Positions 51,723 to 61,405 of a stretch of DNA of 64,000 nt are shown here, piece by piece. The DNA comes from Mycobacteriales bacterium (GTDB lineage: Bacteria > Actinomycetota > Actinomycetes > Mycobacteriales > SCTD01). The notes beneath the pieces were generated by a model. That model was given only the letters and a program-made list of their open reading frames with translations, was not told where the DNA came from and did no database searches. Where the stretch lies: NCBI GenBank assembly GCA_030697205.1, contig JAUYQP010000013.1, positions 62,001 to 126,000 on the forward strand, written 5' to 3'. The stretch's first letter is position 1. Each line of letters starts with the position of its first letter. A program made the translations under genes and the position numbers.

Positions 51723-51820
51723 CCACCTCGTGACCGACCCGTGACCTGCGCGTGGCGGTCGCTGCCACCACGCGCGGGCGGCGCTCCCTAGACTCGCGAT
51801 CACCAGCTCAGGAGGTCGGT

Positions 51821-52906
51821 GTGGTCGAGGCGCGGTCCGAGGACCAGCTGCGCACCACCCTCGCGGCGGTCGCCCCGGGCACCGCCCTGCGCGACGGGCT
51901 CGAACGGATCCTGCGCGGCAACACCGGCGGGCTGATCGTGCTCGGCCACGACAAGGGCGTGCAGGCCGTGTGCACCGGCGGGTTCGAGCTCGACGTGGAG
52001 TTCTCCGCGACGCGGCTGCGCGAGCTGTCGAAGATGGACGGCGCCGTCGTCGTCACCGGCGACCTCTCGCGGATCGTGCGCGCCAGCGTGCAGCTCGTCC
52101 CGGACCCGACCATCCCCACCGAGGAGACCGGCACCCGGCACCGGACCGCGGAGCGGGTCGCGAAGCAGACCGGCAACCCGGTCATCAGCGTCAGCCAGTC
52201 GATGCGCATCATCGCGCTCTACGTCGACGGGATGCGCTACGTCCTCGACGACTCCGCGGCGATCCTCTCGCGCGCCAATCAGGCGCTCGCGACCCTCGAG
52301 CGCTACACGCTGCGCCTCGACGAGGTCGCCGGCACCCTGTCGGCGCTGGAGATCGAGGACCTCGTCACGGTCCGCGACGCGATGGCGGTCCTGCAGCGCC
52401 TCGAGATGGTGCGCCGCATCGCCGCGGAGATCGAGGGCTACGTCGTCGAGCTCGGCTCCGACGGTCGGCTGCTGTCGCTGCAGCTCGACGAGCTGATGGC
52501 GGGCGTCGACGGCGAGCGCGAGCTCGTCGTCCGCGACTACCTCGTCAGTGGGAGCGGCCGCAAGCAGCGCTCCTCGGCCGACGCGCTGCTCGACCTCGAC
52601 GCGCTGTCCGGCGCCGACCTGATCGACCTGTCGGCGATCGCCCGGGCCGTGGGCCACCCCGCGTCGACCGACGCCCTGGAGGCAGCGGTCAGCCCCCGCG
52701 GCTACCGCCTGCTCGCCAAGGTGCCCCGCCTACCCAGCCTCGTCGTCGACCGGCTCGTCGAGCACTTCGGCGGGCTGCAGAAGCTGCTCGCGGCCGGTAT
52801 CGACGACCTGCAGGCCGTCGAGGGCGTCGGTGAGACCCGCGCCCGCAGCGTGCGCGAGGGCCTGTCACGCCTGGCCGAGTCCAGCATCCTCGAGCGATAC
52901 GTCTGA
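51821..52906 (+). CDS. disA: DNA integrity scanning protein DisA, diadenylate cyclase
   Basis: A 361-residue octameric enzyme that makes cyclic di-AMP from ATP and scans DNA for branched structures. The diadenylate cyclase motifs are [10 protein letters not shown] (DGA) and [14 protein letters not shown] (RHR). The C-terminal DNA-binding HhH domain is [20 protein letters not shown] with [20 protein letters not shown]. The GTG at 51821 has AGGAGG upstream; an earlier GTG (51752) lacks one. TAGACT (51789-51794) is a likely -10. Confidence 0.97.
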   Translation: MVEARSEDQLRTTLAAVAPGTALRDGLERILRGNTGGLIVLGHDKGVQAVCTGGFELDVEFSATRLRELSKMDGAVVVTGDLSRIVRASVQLVPDPTIPTEETGTRHRTAERVAKQTGNPVISVSQSMRIIALYVDGMRYVLDDSAAILSRANQALATLERYTLRLDEVAGTLSALEIEDLVTVRDAMAVLQRLEMVRRIAAEIEGYVVELGSDGRLLSLQLDELMAGVDGERELVVRDYLVSGSGRKQRSSADALLDLDALSGADLIDLSAIARAVGHPASTDALEAAVSPRGYRLLAKVPRLPSLVVDRLVEHFGGLQKLLAAGIDDLQAVEGVGETRARSVREGLSRLAESSILERYV

Positions 52907-52910
52907 CTCG

Positions 52911-52927
52911 TCCCGCTTCTCGCGGGA
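52911..52927 (+). terminator. Short GC-rich hairpin after disA
   Basis: TCCCGC (52911-52916) pairs with GCGGGA (52922-52927) around TTCTC, starting 5 nt after the disA stop. No T-tract follows. It is a possible terminator before the surface-protein gene. Confidence 0.4.
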
Positions 52928-53064
52928 TGTCTGGCCGAACGGATGATGCCGGGGCACCTCCCCCCGCAGCAGCCTCGAGGGGCACGCGCACCGCCGCGAC
53001 GTGCACCACGCCTCGGAGCCGGTGACCCAGCAGCCGGCCGCGAGCGACTGCTGGGGGTCCACCG

Positions 53065-56000
53065 ATGTCCGCACAGCACGCCGCCACCACCCCGTCGACG
53101 CGCCTGCGCGCCTGGGTCGCCCAGATTGGGCTGCTCGCGGCCGCGTTGCTGCTGCTGCCGTCGTGGGCGCCGAGCGCGTCGGCGGCCACCGGGAGCGTCA
53201 AGATCGACAACGAGGTCCCGCAGAACAACAACAACCCCCACCAGGGCTGCGGGATCATCGTGGAGCTCTACGACTGGTCACCGGCGGGGCCGGCCAGCGT
53301 CTACGTCGTCTTCACCGGCCAGGGCGGCGCCGGTGCCGGGATCCTGGCCGGGTCCTCGCCCGCGAGCGGGGCGGGCAACCCCATCCTGTTCACCGCTGGC
53401 AGCGGCAACGCCGGCACCCCCGACGGGGCTCAGCTCTACGAGATCGACACCACCGGGCTCACCCCGAAGGCCGGCGGGCAGTTCCACATCGACGTCGACA
53501 CCTACGACACCGCCACCGGCGCCGTCATCGGCAAGCAGAAGGTCATCTGGGTCGAGACCTGCAACAGCGACCTCGAGGTCACCAAGGCCGGCCCCGCCAC
53601 CTACGTCCCCGGCGGGACGGGCAGCTACACGATCGACGTGACCAACAACGGGCCCAACCGGGCGCCCGGCCCGATCACCGTCGTCGACACGCTGCCCGCC
53701 GGCGAGACCGCGACCAGCGCGACCGGCACCGGCTGGGTCTGCGACCTGTCGGTCGCGACCAAGGTCACCTGCACCTACGCCGGCGACCTCGCCCGCGACG
53801 AGGACGCCCCCCGGATCACGGTCGGCATCTCCTACGGCGCCGGTGCGACCGGCAACCTCACCGACACCGCGACGGTCAGCTCCGGCCGGGTCGACCTCGA
53901 CCCGAGCAACGACAGCTCGTCGGTGACGACCCGACCGCTGCCGACCATCGACGTCGGGCTCACCAAGACCGCCACACCGGCCGGGGTCGCCCCGGGCGCC
54001 ACCGTCACCTACACCGTGACCGTCACCAACCACGGCACCGCACCCGTCACGGCCTTCTCGGTCAGCGACCCGCTGGGCACCGGCCTCAGCCCGGTGTCGG
54101 TGAGCACCACCTCGCTCGGGCTGACCTGCCTCGTCGGGCCGCCCGTGTCGTGCGCCTTCGCCGGCTCGCTCGCCGGGGGTGCCTCCGCGACCGCCACCGT
54201 CGTCGCGCGGGTCGGGGCGGCCTTCACCGGCCAGAGCGTCACCAACGCCGCGTCGGTCTCCATGCCGCTCGACAGTGACCCGACCAACAACAGCGACTCC
54301 GTGACGACCCGGGTCGTGCACCCGGTCGACCTCGGCGTGGTGAAGACGGTCACCTCCCCCGCACCTCCCGCAGCCGTCGCACCCGGCGACAGCATCACCT
54401 ACTCACTGGCCGTCACCAACGCGGGCAACGGGCCGGTCACGACCTTCACCCTGAGCGACCCCGTGCCGGCGACGCACGCGCTCGTCAGCGTGACCGAGAA
54501 CGACCCGCGGCTCGCCTGCACCAACGCCGTCTCGTGCACGTTCGCGGGATCAGCCGACGCCCTCGACCCGGCCGAGACCGTGACCGTCACGGTCGTGATG
54601 ACCGTCCTGTCGAGCGTGACGGCGACCTCGGTCAGCAACACCGCGACCGTCCCGGCGGACAGCAACAACGCCAACAACAGCAGCACCGCGACGACCGCGG
54701 TCACCCAGCCCAAGGACGTCGCGCTCACCAAGGGCCACGCGCCGGCCGGACCCTTCGCTCCGGGCGACACGGTCACCTACACGCTGACCGCCACCAACGA
54801 CGGCGTCCTGCCGATCACCGCCTTCACCATCTCCGACCCGCTCGCCACCGGACTCACCTGGGTGTCGACCACCGGTGGCCCCGGCCTCACCTGCGCGGCG
54901 AGCACACCCGTGTCCTGCAGTTACGCCGGCACGCTGACCACCGGCCAGAGCGCCGTGGCGACCTTCGTCGCTACGGTGACCTCGACCTTCACCGGCACCA
55001 GCGTGCTCAACGTCGCGACCGCCACCATGGCCGGTGACACCGACAACAGCAACGACTCCGCCAGCGACGTCATCGACATCACCCAGCCCAAGGACGTGGC
55101 GCTCACCAAGACGGCCAACCCGCTCACCGTGAAGCCCGGCGACACCGTCACCTACACCCTCACGGCCACCAACGACGGCGTCCTGCCGGTCACCGACTTC
55201 ACCCTCGCGGACCCGCTCGCCACCGGCCTCACCTGGGTCTCGACCACCACGACCAGCACCGGCCTCACCTGCGCGACCAGCGCCCCGGTCTCCTGCACCT
55301 ACGCCGGGACGCTGCTCGCCGGCCAGTCCGTCGTCGCCACAGTGACGACGACGGTGAGGGGCTCCTTCACCGGCACGTCGATCAGCAACGTCGCGACCAC
55401 GACGATGCGCGGCGACAGCGACAGCAGCGACAACAGCGCCAGCGCGATCGTGGCGGTCACCCAGCCCAAGGACGTCGCGCTCGCCAAGGGCCACGCGCCG
55501 GCCGGACCCTTCGCTCCTGGCGACACCGTCACCTACACGCTGACCGCCACCAACGACGGTGTCCTCCCGATCACCGCCTTCACGATCAGCGACCCGCTGG
55601 TGACCGGCCTGACCTGGGTCTCGACCACCGGCGGCGCCGGCCTGTCCTGCGTCGGCGGGACTCCCGTGTCCTGCAGCTACGCCGGCACGCTGACCACCGG
55701 TCAGAGCGTCGTGGCGACCGTCGTCGCGACGGTGACCTCGACCTTCACCGGCACCAGCGTGCTCAACGTCGCGACCGCCACGATGGTCGGTGACAGCGAC
55801 AACAGCAACGACTCCGCCAGCGACGTCATCGACATCACCCAGCCCAAGGACGTGGCGCTCACCAAGACGGCCAACCCGCTCACGGTGAAGCCCGGCGACA
55901 CCGTCACCTACACGCTGACGGCCACCAACGACGGCGTCCTGCCCGTCACCGCCTTCACGGTCACCGACCCGCTCGCGACGGGGCTGGCCTGGGTGTCGAC

Positions 56001-57885
56001 GACCACGACGAGCCCCGGCCTCACCTGCGCCTCGTCGGCGCCGGTGTCGTGCACCTACGCCAGCACGCTGACGGCCGGCCAGAGCGTCGTCGCGACCGTC
56101 GTCGCCACGGTGACGTCGGGCTTCACAGGCACGAGCGTCCTCAACGTCGCGACCGCGACGATGGCCGGTGACAGCGACAACAGCAACGACAGCGCCACCG
56201 CGCTGGTCGCGGTCACCCAGCCCAAGGACCTCGCGCTGACCAAGACCGCAGCGCCCTCCCCCGTCAGCGCCGGTGGCACCGTGACGTACACGCTGACCGC
56301 GACCAACGCGGGCGTCCTGCCCATCACGTCATTCACGCTGAGCGACGCGCTGGGCGCGGGCCTCACCTGGGTGTCCACCGCGACCTCCAGCCCAGGCCTC
56401 ACCTGCGCTGCCGGCAGCCCGGTGTCGTGCGCCTTCAGCGGCAGCCTCACCAGTGGGCAGAGCGTCACGGTGACGGTCGTCGCGACCGTGCCCGCGTCCT
56501 ACGCCGGCACCATCGTCCGCAATGCTGCGACGGCCACGACCCCCGGTGACGGCAACCCGGCCAACGACACGGCCGCCGTCACCACCGACGTGGTGCGGCC
56601 CGACCTGGCGATCACCAAGAGCGCTCCGTCGACCGCGACCTCGGGCAGCACCGGCAGCTACGTCCTCATCGTCACCAACACCGGTGCCGGCGGGGCGGCC
56701 GGCCCGACGACCGTCACCGACCCCGTGCCCTCCGGTGCGGTGCCGACCGCGGCCGCCGGTGCCGGCTGGACCTGCACCCTCGCCGCCGGCACCGTGAGCT
56801 GCTCCCTGCCCGGCGGCCTCGCCGCGGGTGCATCGGCCGCGCCGATCACCGTCGACGTCACCTGGGGCGCCCCCGGCACCGTGGCCAACACCGCGACGGT
56901 GGCTCCGGCCTCCGGCGAGATGGACCTGAGCGACAACACCGCGACGGCGAGCACCACTGTCGACCCCGCGCCGGTGCCTGACCTGTCCCTGGTCAAGACC
57001 GGCCCGGCCAGCGCTGCCCCCGGCGACACCCTCACCTGGACGCTCACGGTCGCCAACAACGGCACGGCACCGGCCACCGGGGTCCTCGTCACCGACCCGC
57101 TCGCCGCCGGCCTGACCCTGGCGAGCGCCTCCGGCAGCGGCTGGACCTGTGCCGGCACCACCGTGAGCTGCACGCTCGGGGCTCCGCTGGCGGTCGGCGC
57201 GACCTCCGTGCTCACCGTCAGCGCCCTGCTCGACAGCACCTTCGCCGGTGCCGTCGTCGCCAACACCGCCGTCGTCGGCCCGAGCGACGCGACGCCGGCC
57301 GACAACACCGACACCCACGTCACCGGCGTCGAGGGCGTCGACCCGGCCCCTGCGGACCTGGCGCTCACCAAGACCGGACCCGCGGACGCCGTCGAGCCCG
57401 GCGACACGATCACCTGGACGATCGAGGTGACCAACGCCGGCGGCTCGCCGATCGCAGGCTTCACCGTCACCGACCCGCTGGCCGACGGCCTCGTGGTCGA
57501 GACCGTGACCGGCGACGCCTTCACCTGCGACGCCTTCCCGACGGTGAGCTGCGTCCACGCCGGAGCGCTGGCTCCCGGCGAGTCGGTGACGCTGGTCGTG
57601 ACCTCGGTGCTGCCGATCACCTGGGAGGACGACACCGTCGTCAACACCGCGACGGCCGGTCCGGCCGACGCGACCGACGACAACAGCGACACCGCCACCA
57701 CCGACGTCGTCTTCCCGATCACCGGTGGCGGCGGCGGACCGGCCGTGGAGGAGCCCCCGACGGCCGCACCCGGTGGCGGTCTGCCGACCACGGGCGCCGA
57801 GCTGCTGCGGACGCTGGGCCTCGCCGGACTGCTCGTCCTGCTCGGCTTGGTGCTGTCGCTCGCGGGGCGGCGCCAGACCGCCTGA
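53065..57885 (+). CDS. Cell-wall-anchored DUF11-repeat surface protein (LPTTG)
   Basis: A 1606-residue exported protein. Signal peptide in residues 1-45 (AQIGLLAAALLLLPSWAPSA). A unique N-terminal domain (~45-165) is followed by eleven ~125-residue DUF11 (conserved repeat) modules from about 53566 to 57715. Each has the pattern (V/A)x(L)TK-x-PGDTVTYTLTATN-x-DPLxxGL-x-C-x-CxxAG-x-N-A-x-D-x-N-S. Each module has paired Cys that may form disulfides. The C-terminus is a sortase signal: GGGLPTTG, a hydrophobic helix (LLRTLGLAGLLVLLGLVLSL) and AGRRQTA. It is likely a stalk-like adhesin or envelope protein attached to peptidoglycan. Confidence 0.92.
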   Translation: MSAQHAATTPSTRLRAWVAQIGLLAAALLLLPSWAPSASAATGSVKIDNEVPQNNNNPHQGCGIIVELYDWSPAGPASVYVVFTGQGGAGAGILAGSSPASGAGNPILFTAGSGNAGTPDGAQLYEIDTTGLTPKAGGQFHIDVDTYDTATGAVIGKQKVIWVETCNSDLEVTKAGPATYVPGGTGSYTIDVTNNGPNRAPGPITVVDTLPAGETATSATGTGWVCDLSVATKVTCTYAGDLARDEDAPRITVGISYGAGATGNLTDTATVSSGRVDLDPSNDSSSVTTRPLPTIDVGLTKTATPAGVAPGATVTYTVTVTNHGTAPVTAFSVSDPLGTGLSPVSVSTTSLGLTCLVGPPVSCAFAGSLAGGASATATVVARVGAAFTGQSVTNAASVSMPLDSDPTNNSDSVTTRVVHPVDLGVVKTVTSPAPPAAVAPGDSITYSLAVTNAGNGPVTTFTLSDPVPATHALVSVTENDPRLACTNAVSCTFAGSADALDPAETVTVTVVMTVLSSVTATSVSNTATVPADSNNANNSSTATTAVTQPKDVALTKGHAPAGPFAPGDTVTYTLTATNDGVLPITAFTISDPLATGLTWVSTTGGPGLTCAASTPVSCSYAGTLTTGQSAVATFVATVTSTFTGTSVLNVATATMAGDTDNSNDSASDVIDITQPKDVALTKTANPLTVKPGDTVTYTLTATNDGVLPVTDFTLADPLATGLTWVSTTTTSTGLTCATSAPVSCTYAGTLLAGQSVVATVTTTVRGSFTGTSISNVATTTMRGDSDSSDNSASAIVAVTQPKDVALAKGHAPAGPFAPGDTVTYTLTATNDGVLPITAFTISDPLVTGLTWVSTTGGAGLSCVGGTPVSCSYAGTLTTGQSVVATVVATVTSTFTGTSVLNVATATMVGDSDNSNDSASDVIDITQPKDVALTKTANPLTVKPGDTVTYTLTATNDGVLPVTAFTVTDPLATGLAWVSTTTTSPGLTCASSAPVSCTYASTLTAGQSVVATVVATVTSGFTGTSVLNVATATMAGDSDNSNDSATALVAVTQPKDLALTKTAAPSPVSAGGTVTYTLTATNAGVLPITSFTLSDALGAGLTWVSTATSSPGLTCAAGSPVSCAFSGSLTSGQSVTVTVVATVPASYAGTIVRNAATATTPGDGNPANDTAAVTTDVVRPDLAITKSAPSTATSGSTGSYVLIVTNTGAGGAAGPTTVTDPVPSGAVPTAAAGAGWTCTLAAGTVSCSLPGGLAAGASAAPITVDVTWGAPGTVANTATVAPASGEMDLSDNTATASTTVDPAPVPDLSLVKTGPASAAPGDTLTWTLTVANNGTAPATGVLVTDPLAAGLTLASASGSGWTCAGTTVSCTLGAPLAVGATSVLTVSALLDSTFAGAVVANTAVVGPSDATPADNTDTHVTGVEGVDPAPADLALTKTGPADAVEPGDTITWTIEVTNAGGSPIAGFTVTDPLADGLVVETVTGDAFTCDAFPTVSCVHAGALAPGESVTLVVTSVLPITWEDDTVVNTATAGPADATDDNSDTATTDVVFPITGGGGGPAVEEPPTAAPGGGLPTTGAELLRTLGLAGLLVLLGLVLSLAGRRQTA
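54709..56220 (+). repeat. Tandem 756-bp duplication of two DUF11 modules
   Basis: Modules 4-5 (54709-55464) and 6-7 (55465-56220) repeat with an exact period of 756 bp (252 codons). Stretches remain nearly identical at base level, for example the PKDVAL(T/A)KGHAPAGPFAPGD starts and the later PKDVALTKTANPLTVKPGD starts. Other modules are much more divergent, so this duplication is recent. Confidence 0.85.
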
Positions 57886-57897
57886 GGGGCGGGTCGG

Positions 57898-58371
57898 TCA
57901 GCCCTTGCGGACCGAGTCGACCATCGCCTCGAGCTCGACGAGGAAGACCGGCCCACCCGGGCCGCGCAGGACGTCCATGACGTACGCCGGGAGCACCCCT
58001 GCGTCGCCGTCGCCGGTGCCTGCGGGCGGGAGCTCCTCGCGGGCGACGACGGCGCGCACCCGGTCGACGGCGATGCCGACCAGGTTGCCGTCGCGCTCGA
58101 CGACGAGCACGTCCCCGCGGCTCTCTCTCGTGGCCCCGATCCGCAGGTCGAGGACGGGCAGGGCGGTGCCGCGCAGGTCGAGCACCCCGGCGAGCGGCGG
58201 TTCCATACCCGGCAGGTCGGCGAGGCCCTGGAGCCGGACGACCTCGCGGACGGAAGCGAGAGGTGTGCAGTAGTCGCGCTCACCGAGCACGAAGGTGACG
58301 AGCCCGCTCTGGGTGCCACCCACCGGGTCGAGCGGTGGGACCGGGCGCAGCGGTGTGGTCATGGCGGTCAT
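57898..58371 (-). CDS. cheW: Chemotaxis coupling protein CheW
   Basis: A 157-residue CheW scaffold that links receptors to CheA. Pattern: SGLVTFVLGERDYCTPLASV, REVVRLQGLADLPGMEPPLA, GVLDLRGTALPVLDLRI, LVVERDGNLVGIAVDRVRAV. The ATG at 58371 has GGAGG 7 nt upstream and overlaps the cheR stop (ATGA). It is the last gene of hpt-cheB-cheR-cheW. Its stop is 12 bp from the convergent surface-protein gene. Confidence 0.92.
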   Translation of the reverse strand: MTAMTTPLRPVPPLDPVGGTQSGLVTFVLGERDYCTPLASVREVVRLQGLADLPGMEPPLAGVLDLRGTALPVLDLRIGATRESRGDVLVVERDGNLVGIAVDRVRAVVAREELPPAGTGDGDAGVLPAYVMDVLRGPGGPVFLVELEAMVDSVRKG

Positions 58372-59837
58372 CCTCGTACCTCCGAGAGCTGTCCTTCGAG
58401 CTGCTCGCACAACGCGACCAGGTCCTCCACGCTGCGACCACCGAGCTCGGGCGCGGTCGCGTCCCCGGGCTGGCGCCCGAGCGTGTCCGCCGCAGCGCGG
58501 TACTCCCGCGCAGCGGCACCCGCGTCGCCGAGCCGGGCGAGGACGCCGGCGAGCAGGAAGTGGGCGAGCCCCGACGAGGCGTCGAGGTAGACGGCCTTGC
58601 GCAGGTCGACGAGCGCCTCGACGTCGCGGCCCTGGTTGACCAGCGCGAGTCCGCGCAGGTAGTGCCCCTCGAGGCGGAGCGGGTCGACCGCGACCAGGGC
58701 TGCAGCTCCCTGCGACGCCTCCTCGTAGCGGCCGGCCGCGAGTGACTCCCGCACCGACGCGGCGATCTCGACGGGCGAGCCTGTCGGCACCTTCGGCGCC
58801 GGTGCGGTCAGCCGCTCGGCGGCGACGACGGCCTCGCGCGAGGCCGGAACGAGGCTGCGCGGCTTGGTGAGCGACTCCCACAGCGCCGACCGGCGCGGCG
58901 CCTGGCGGCGCTCGTCGAGCGGAGGAGGCGGGCCCTCGTCGTCGGTGCGCCGGTCCGGCAGGACGGTGCGCCGCTCGCCGCCGCTGTGGTCGTCGAGCCG
59001 GCGGTAGACGAAAGCCGAGCTGTCCCCGCTGCCGAGCGACACGAGCCGGAAGTCCTCCGACACCTGCCACAGCGTCTCGGAGTGGCCGAGGAAGAGGTAG
59101 CCGCCGTCGCGCAGCGCCGTGTGCAGACGGGTCATGAGCGCCCGGGTCGTGTCGCGGCTGAAGTAGATCGTGACGTTGCGGCACAGGACGAGGTCGACCT
59201 GCTCGTCAGGCGCGAAGGGCACCGGCTCGGTGACGAGGTTGTGGTGGCGCAGCTCGACGAGGTCGCGGACCTCCTGGCGGACCTCGTTGGTGCCGTCGGG
59301 GTGGGTGATGAAGAAGCGGGCCAGCTCCTCGGGGGTCGCCATCTGCACGGCGCGAGCGCCGTACCTCGCCTGCCTGGCCGCGGCCAGCGCCCGCTCCGAG
59401 ACGTCGGTGGCCACGACCTTGACGTCCCAACCGGCCGTCGAGGGCAGCAGCTCGCGCAGCATCATCGCCGTGGAGTAGGGCTCCTCCCCGGTGGAGCAGC
59501 CGGCGCTCCAGATGCGCAACCGGCGGCCGTTCGACTCCGCGTGGCGGATGAGCTCGGGCAGCACGTGGGTGCGCAGTGCACGGACCTGCGGCGGGTTGCG
59601 GAAGAAGTGCGTCTCCTGGATCGTCACCTCGTCGAGCAGCCGCTGGCGCTCGACCGGGTCACCGTCGACGCGATCGAGGTAAGCCGAGACGTCGGTGAGC
59701 CCGCACGCCCGCAGCCGCTCCGCGAGGGAGTAGGCGAGCGAGTCGCGGCGCGCGTCGTCGAAGGCCAGCCCTGCAGCGGCGGCCAGCATCCGGCGCAGCC
59801 GCACGAACTGCTCGTCGGTGAGCGAGAGCCTGCTCAT
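58368..59837 (-). CDS. cheR: Chemotaxis methyltransferase CheR with C-terminal TPR-like domain
   Basis: A 489-residue protein. The CheR N-domain (residues 1-70) and SAM domain carry TIQETHFFRNPPQVRAL, RIWSAGCSTGEEPYSTAMML, VVATDVSERAL, VDLVLCRNVTIYFSRD and GGYLFLGHSETL. A charged linker (~280-350) follows, then TPR-like helices (SLAAGRYEEASQGAAALVAV, LEGHYLRGLALVNQGRDVEA). CheR methylates receptor glutamates; TPR versions occur in non-flagellar or alternative chemosensory systems. The ATG at 59837 overlaps the cheB stop (ATGA). Confidence 0.93.
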   Translation of the reverse strand: MSRLSLTDEQFVRLRRMLAAAAGLAFDDARRDSLAYSLAERLRACGLTDVSAYLDRVDGDPVERQRLLDEVTIQETHFFRNPPQVRALRTHVLPELIRHAESNGRRLRIWSAGCSTGEEPYSTAMMLRELLPSTAGWDVKVVATDVSERALAAARQARYGARAVQMATPEELARFFITHPDGTNEVRQEVRDLVELRHHNLVTEPVPFAPDEQVDLVLCRNVTIYFSRDTTRALMTRLHTALRDGGYLFLGHSETLWQVSEDFRLVSLGSGDSSAFVYRRLDDHSGGERRTVLPDRRTDDEGPPPPLDERRQAPRRSALWESLTKPRSLVPASREAVVAAERLTAPAPKVPTGSPVEIAASVRESLAAGRYEEASQGAAALVAVDPLRLEGHYLRGLALVNQGRDVEALVDLRKAVYLDASSGLAHFLLAGVLARLGDAGAAAREYRAAADTLGRQPGDATAPELGGRSVEDLVALCEQLEGQLSEVRG

Positions 59838-60973
59838 CGCAAGCCGACCAGCTCGAGCAGCGCGGGAGCGACCTCGCCGATGGGCAGCTGCCGGTCGATG
59901 GCCTGCAGGGCCGCGGCGGCCGCGGGCATCCCGTAGACGGCACTGGTCGCCTCGTCCTGGCCGAGCGTGACGGAGCCGCGCTCGCGCATGGCGAGCAGCC
60001 CCGCGGCGCCGTCGCGGCCCATGCCGGTGAGCAGCACACCGACGGCCCGCGGTCCGAGCGCGTCGGCGACGGAGCGGAAGGTCGCGTCGATGCCGGGCAC
60101 GTGGAACTGCCCCGGGTCCGGCGGCACGCACAGCACCCGCATCCGGTCGTCCTGCACGAGCAGGTTGCTGCCGCTCGGTGCGATCGTCACGGTCCCCGGC
60201 ATGAGACGACGGCCGCTCTCGCCCACGACGACGGGCAGCGAGACGAGCTGGTCGAGCCAGGAGGCGAGGCCCGGGATGAAGCCCTCGGCCATGTGCTGGA
60301 CGACGAGCACCGCCTGAGGGAGGTCGGCCGGCAGCGCCGACAGCAGGGTGAGCAGGGCCTGCGGGCCGCCCGTCGACGCGCCGATCGCGAGCAACCGGAG
60401 GTCACTGCGGGAGTCGAAGGGCTCACGCGGCTCGTCCGCGACAGCGGCGAGGGTGCGGGCCGCGGAACGCGTCCCCCCGGTGAGGACCGGCACGCTCTCG
60501 GTGGCGATGCCCTGGCTGCGCAGCCGGCCGCGAGGGTGCGTGATGACCCGGACCCGGGCGGCGACCCGCAGCCGCTTGCGCAGCGCGTCGGCGTAGGAGT
60601 CGAGGCTGCCGGTGTCGTCGGGACCGGGCTTAGCGAGCACGTCGACGGCGCCGGCCGCCAAGGCCTCCAGGGCGTTCTTGCTGTCCTCTCCACCGACGAA
60701 GGCGCTGTAAACGAGGATCGGCGTCGGGCTCGCGGCCATGATCCGCTCGATCGCCTCGAGGCCGCTCATCACCGGCAGGTCGAGGTCCATGAGCACCGCC
60801 GCGGGCCGCAGCCGGGCCACGAGCGCGACCGCCTCCCGGCCGTTGCGGGCCTCCCCGACGACGGTGAGGTCGTGGTCGGCCTCGATCGAGGCGCGTAGGA
60901 AGCGGCGTTGGACGGGCGAGTCGTCGACGACGACCACCTTGATCGGGCTCGGGGCCGCCGGGGTGACGCTCAC
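59834..60973 (-). CDS. cheB: Chemotaxis response regulator/methylesterase CheB
   Basis: A 379-residue protein with an N-terminal receiver (VVVVDDSPVQRRFLRASIEA; phospho-acceptor Asp in AVLMDLDLPVMSG; AKPGPD) and a C-terminal methylesterase/deamidase. Its triad is placed: Ser in AIGASTGGPQALLTLL, His in VVQHMAEGFIPG and Asp in LLTGMGRDGAAGLLAM. The GTG at 60973 overlaps the Hpt stop (GTGA), which favours it over GTG 60982. Confidence 0.95.
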   Translation of the reverse strand: MSVTPAAPSPIKVVVVDDSPVQRRFLRASIEADHDLTVVGEARNGREAVALVARLRPAAVLMDLDLPVMSGLEAIERIMAASPTPILVYSAFVGGEDSKNALEALAAGAVDVLAKPGPDDTGSLDSYADALRKRLRVAARVRVITHPRGRLRSQGIATESVPVLTGGTRSAARTLAAVADEPREPFDSRSDLRLLAIGASTGGPQALLTLLSALPADLPQAVLVVQHMAEGFIPGLASWLDQLVSLPVVVGESGRRLMPGTVTIAPSGSNLLVQDDRMRVLCVPPDPGQFHVPGIDATFRSVADALGPRAVGVLLTGMGRDGAAGLLAMRERGSVTLGQDEATSAVYGMPAAAAALQAIDRQLPIGEVAPALLELVGLR

Positions 60974-61281
60974 GGCTGCCACCCCCCCAGCAGCGCGACG
61001 ACGCCGCTCGCGGGCGCACGCAGGTCCTCCACCGCAGCGCCGGCGACCAGCTGCTCCTCGAGCGACCGGGCCGCGCGCGCGGCCTCGGCCGCACCGACGA
61101 CGGCGGCGCTGCTCGCGAGCGAGTGCGCGGCCCGCCGCACCAGGTCGAGGTCCGACAGGCTGCCGTCACAGAGAGCCCTGAGCACGGGGAGCCGCTCGGC
61201 GAGCTCACCGGCGAAGGCCAGGCGCAGCGAGGCGACCGCGTCGTCGGACAGCCGCGTGAGCGCACCCGCCTCGCCGCCCAC
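60970..61281 (-). CDS. Histidine phosphotransfer (Hpt) domain protein
   Basis: A ~103-residue four-helix phosphotransfer protein. The phospho-His is in LVRRAAHSLASSAAVVGAAE, the standard H-S-L-x-S-S-(S/A)-x-x-x-G pattern, and the preceding helix is AVASLRLAFAGELAERLPVL. The GTG at 61281 has GGGAG 5 nt upstream; GTGs at 61287 and 61296 are alternatives. It is the first gene of the chemosensory operon and overlaps cheB. It could pass phosphate between a hybrid kinase and CheB, since no CheA gene is present here. Confidence 0.82.
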   Translation of the reverse strand: MGGEAGALTRLSDDAVASLRLAFAGELAERLPVLRALCDGSLSDLDLVRRAAHSLASSAAVVGAAEAARAARSLEEQLVAGAAVEDLRAPASGVVALLGGWQP

Positions 61282-61405
61282 CCGCACTCCCGTCACCCAG
61301 CTGTCGTCGTCGCACGACAGCGTTTGCCCCGTCGGTCTGGTCTCGACGCGATCCGGGGTCGCCTTGAGGGCCGCCTGCCGCAGCGCTCCCCGCCTGCGGG
61401 TGGGC

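Noticed and set aside
54709-56220. Repeats considered as a CRISPR or minisatellite array
   Set aside because: The repeats are 756-bp coding modules within one protein gene. No short regularly spaced repeats with unique spacers were seen anywhere in the window.
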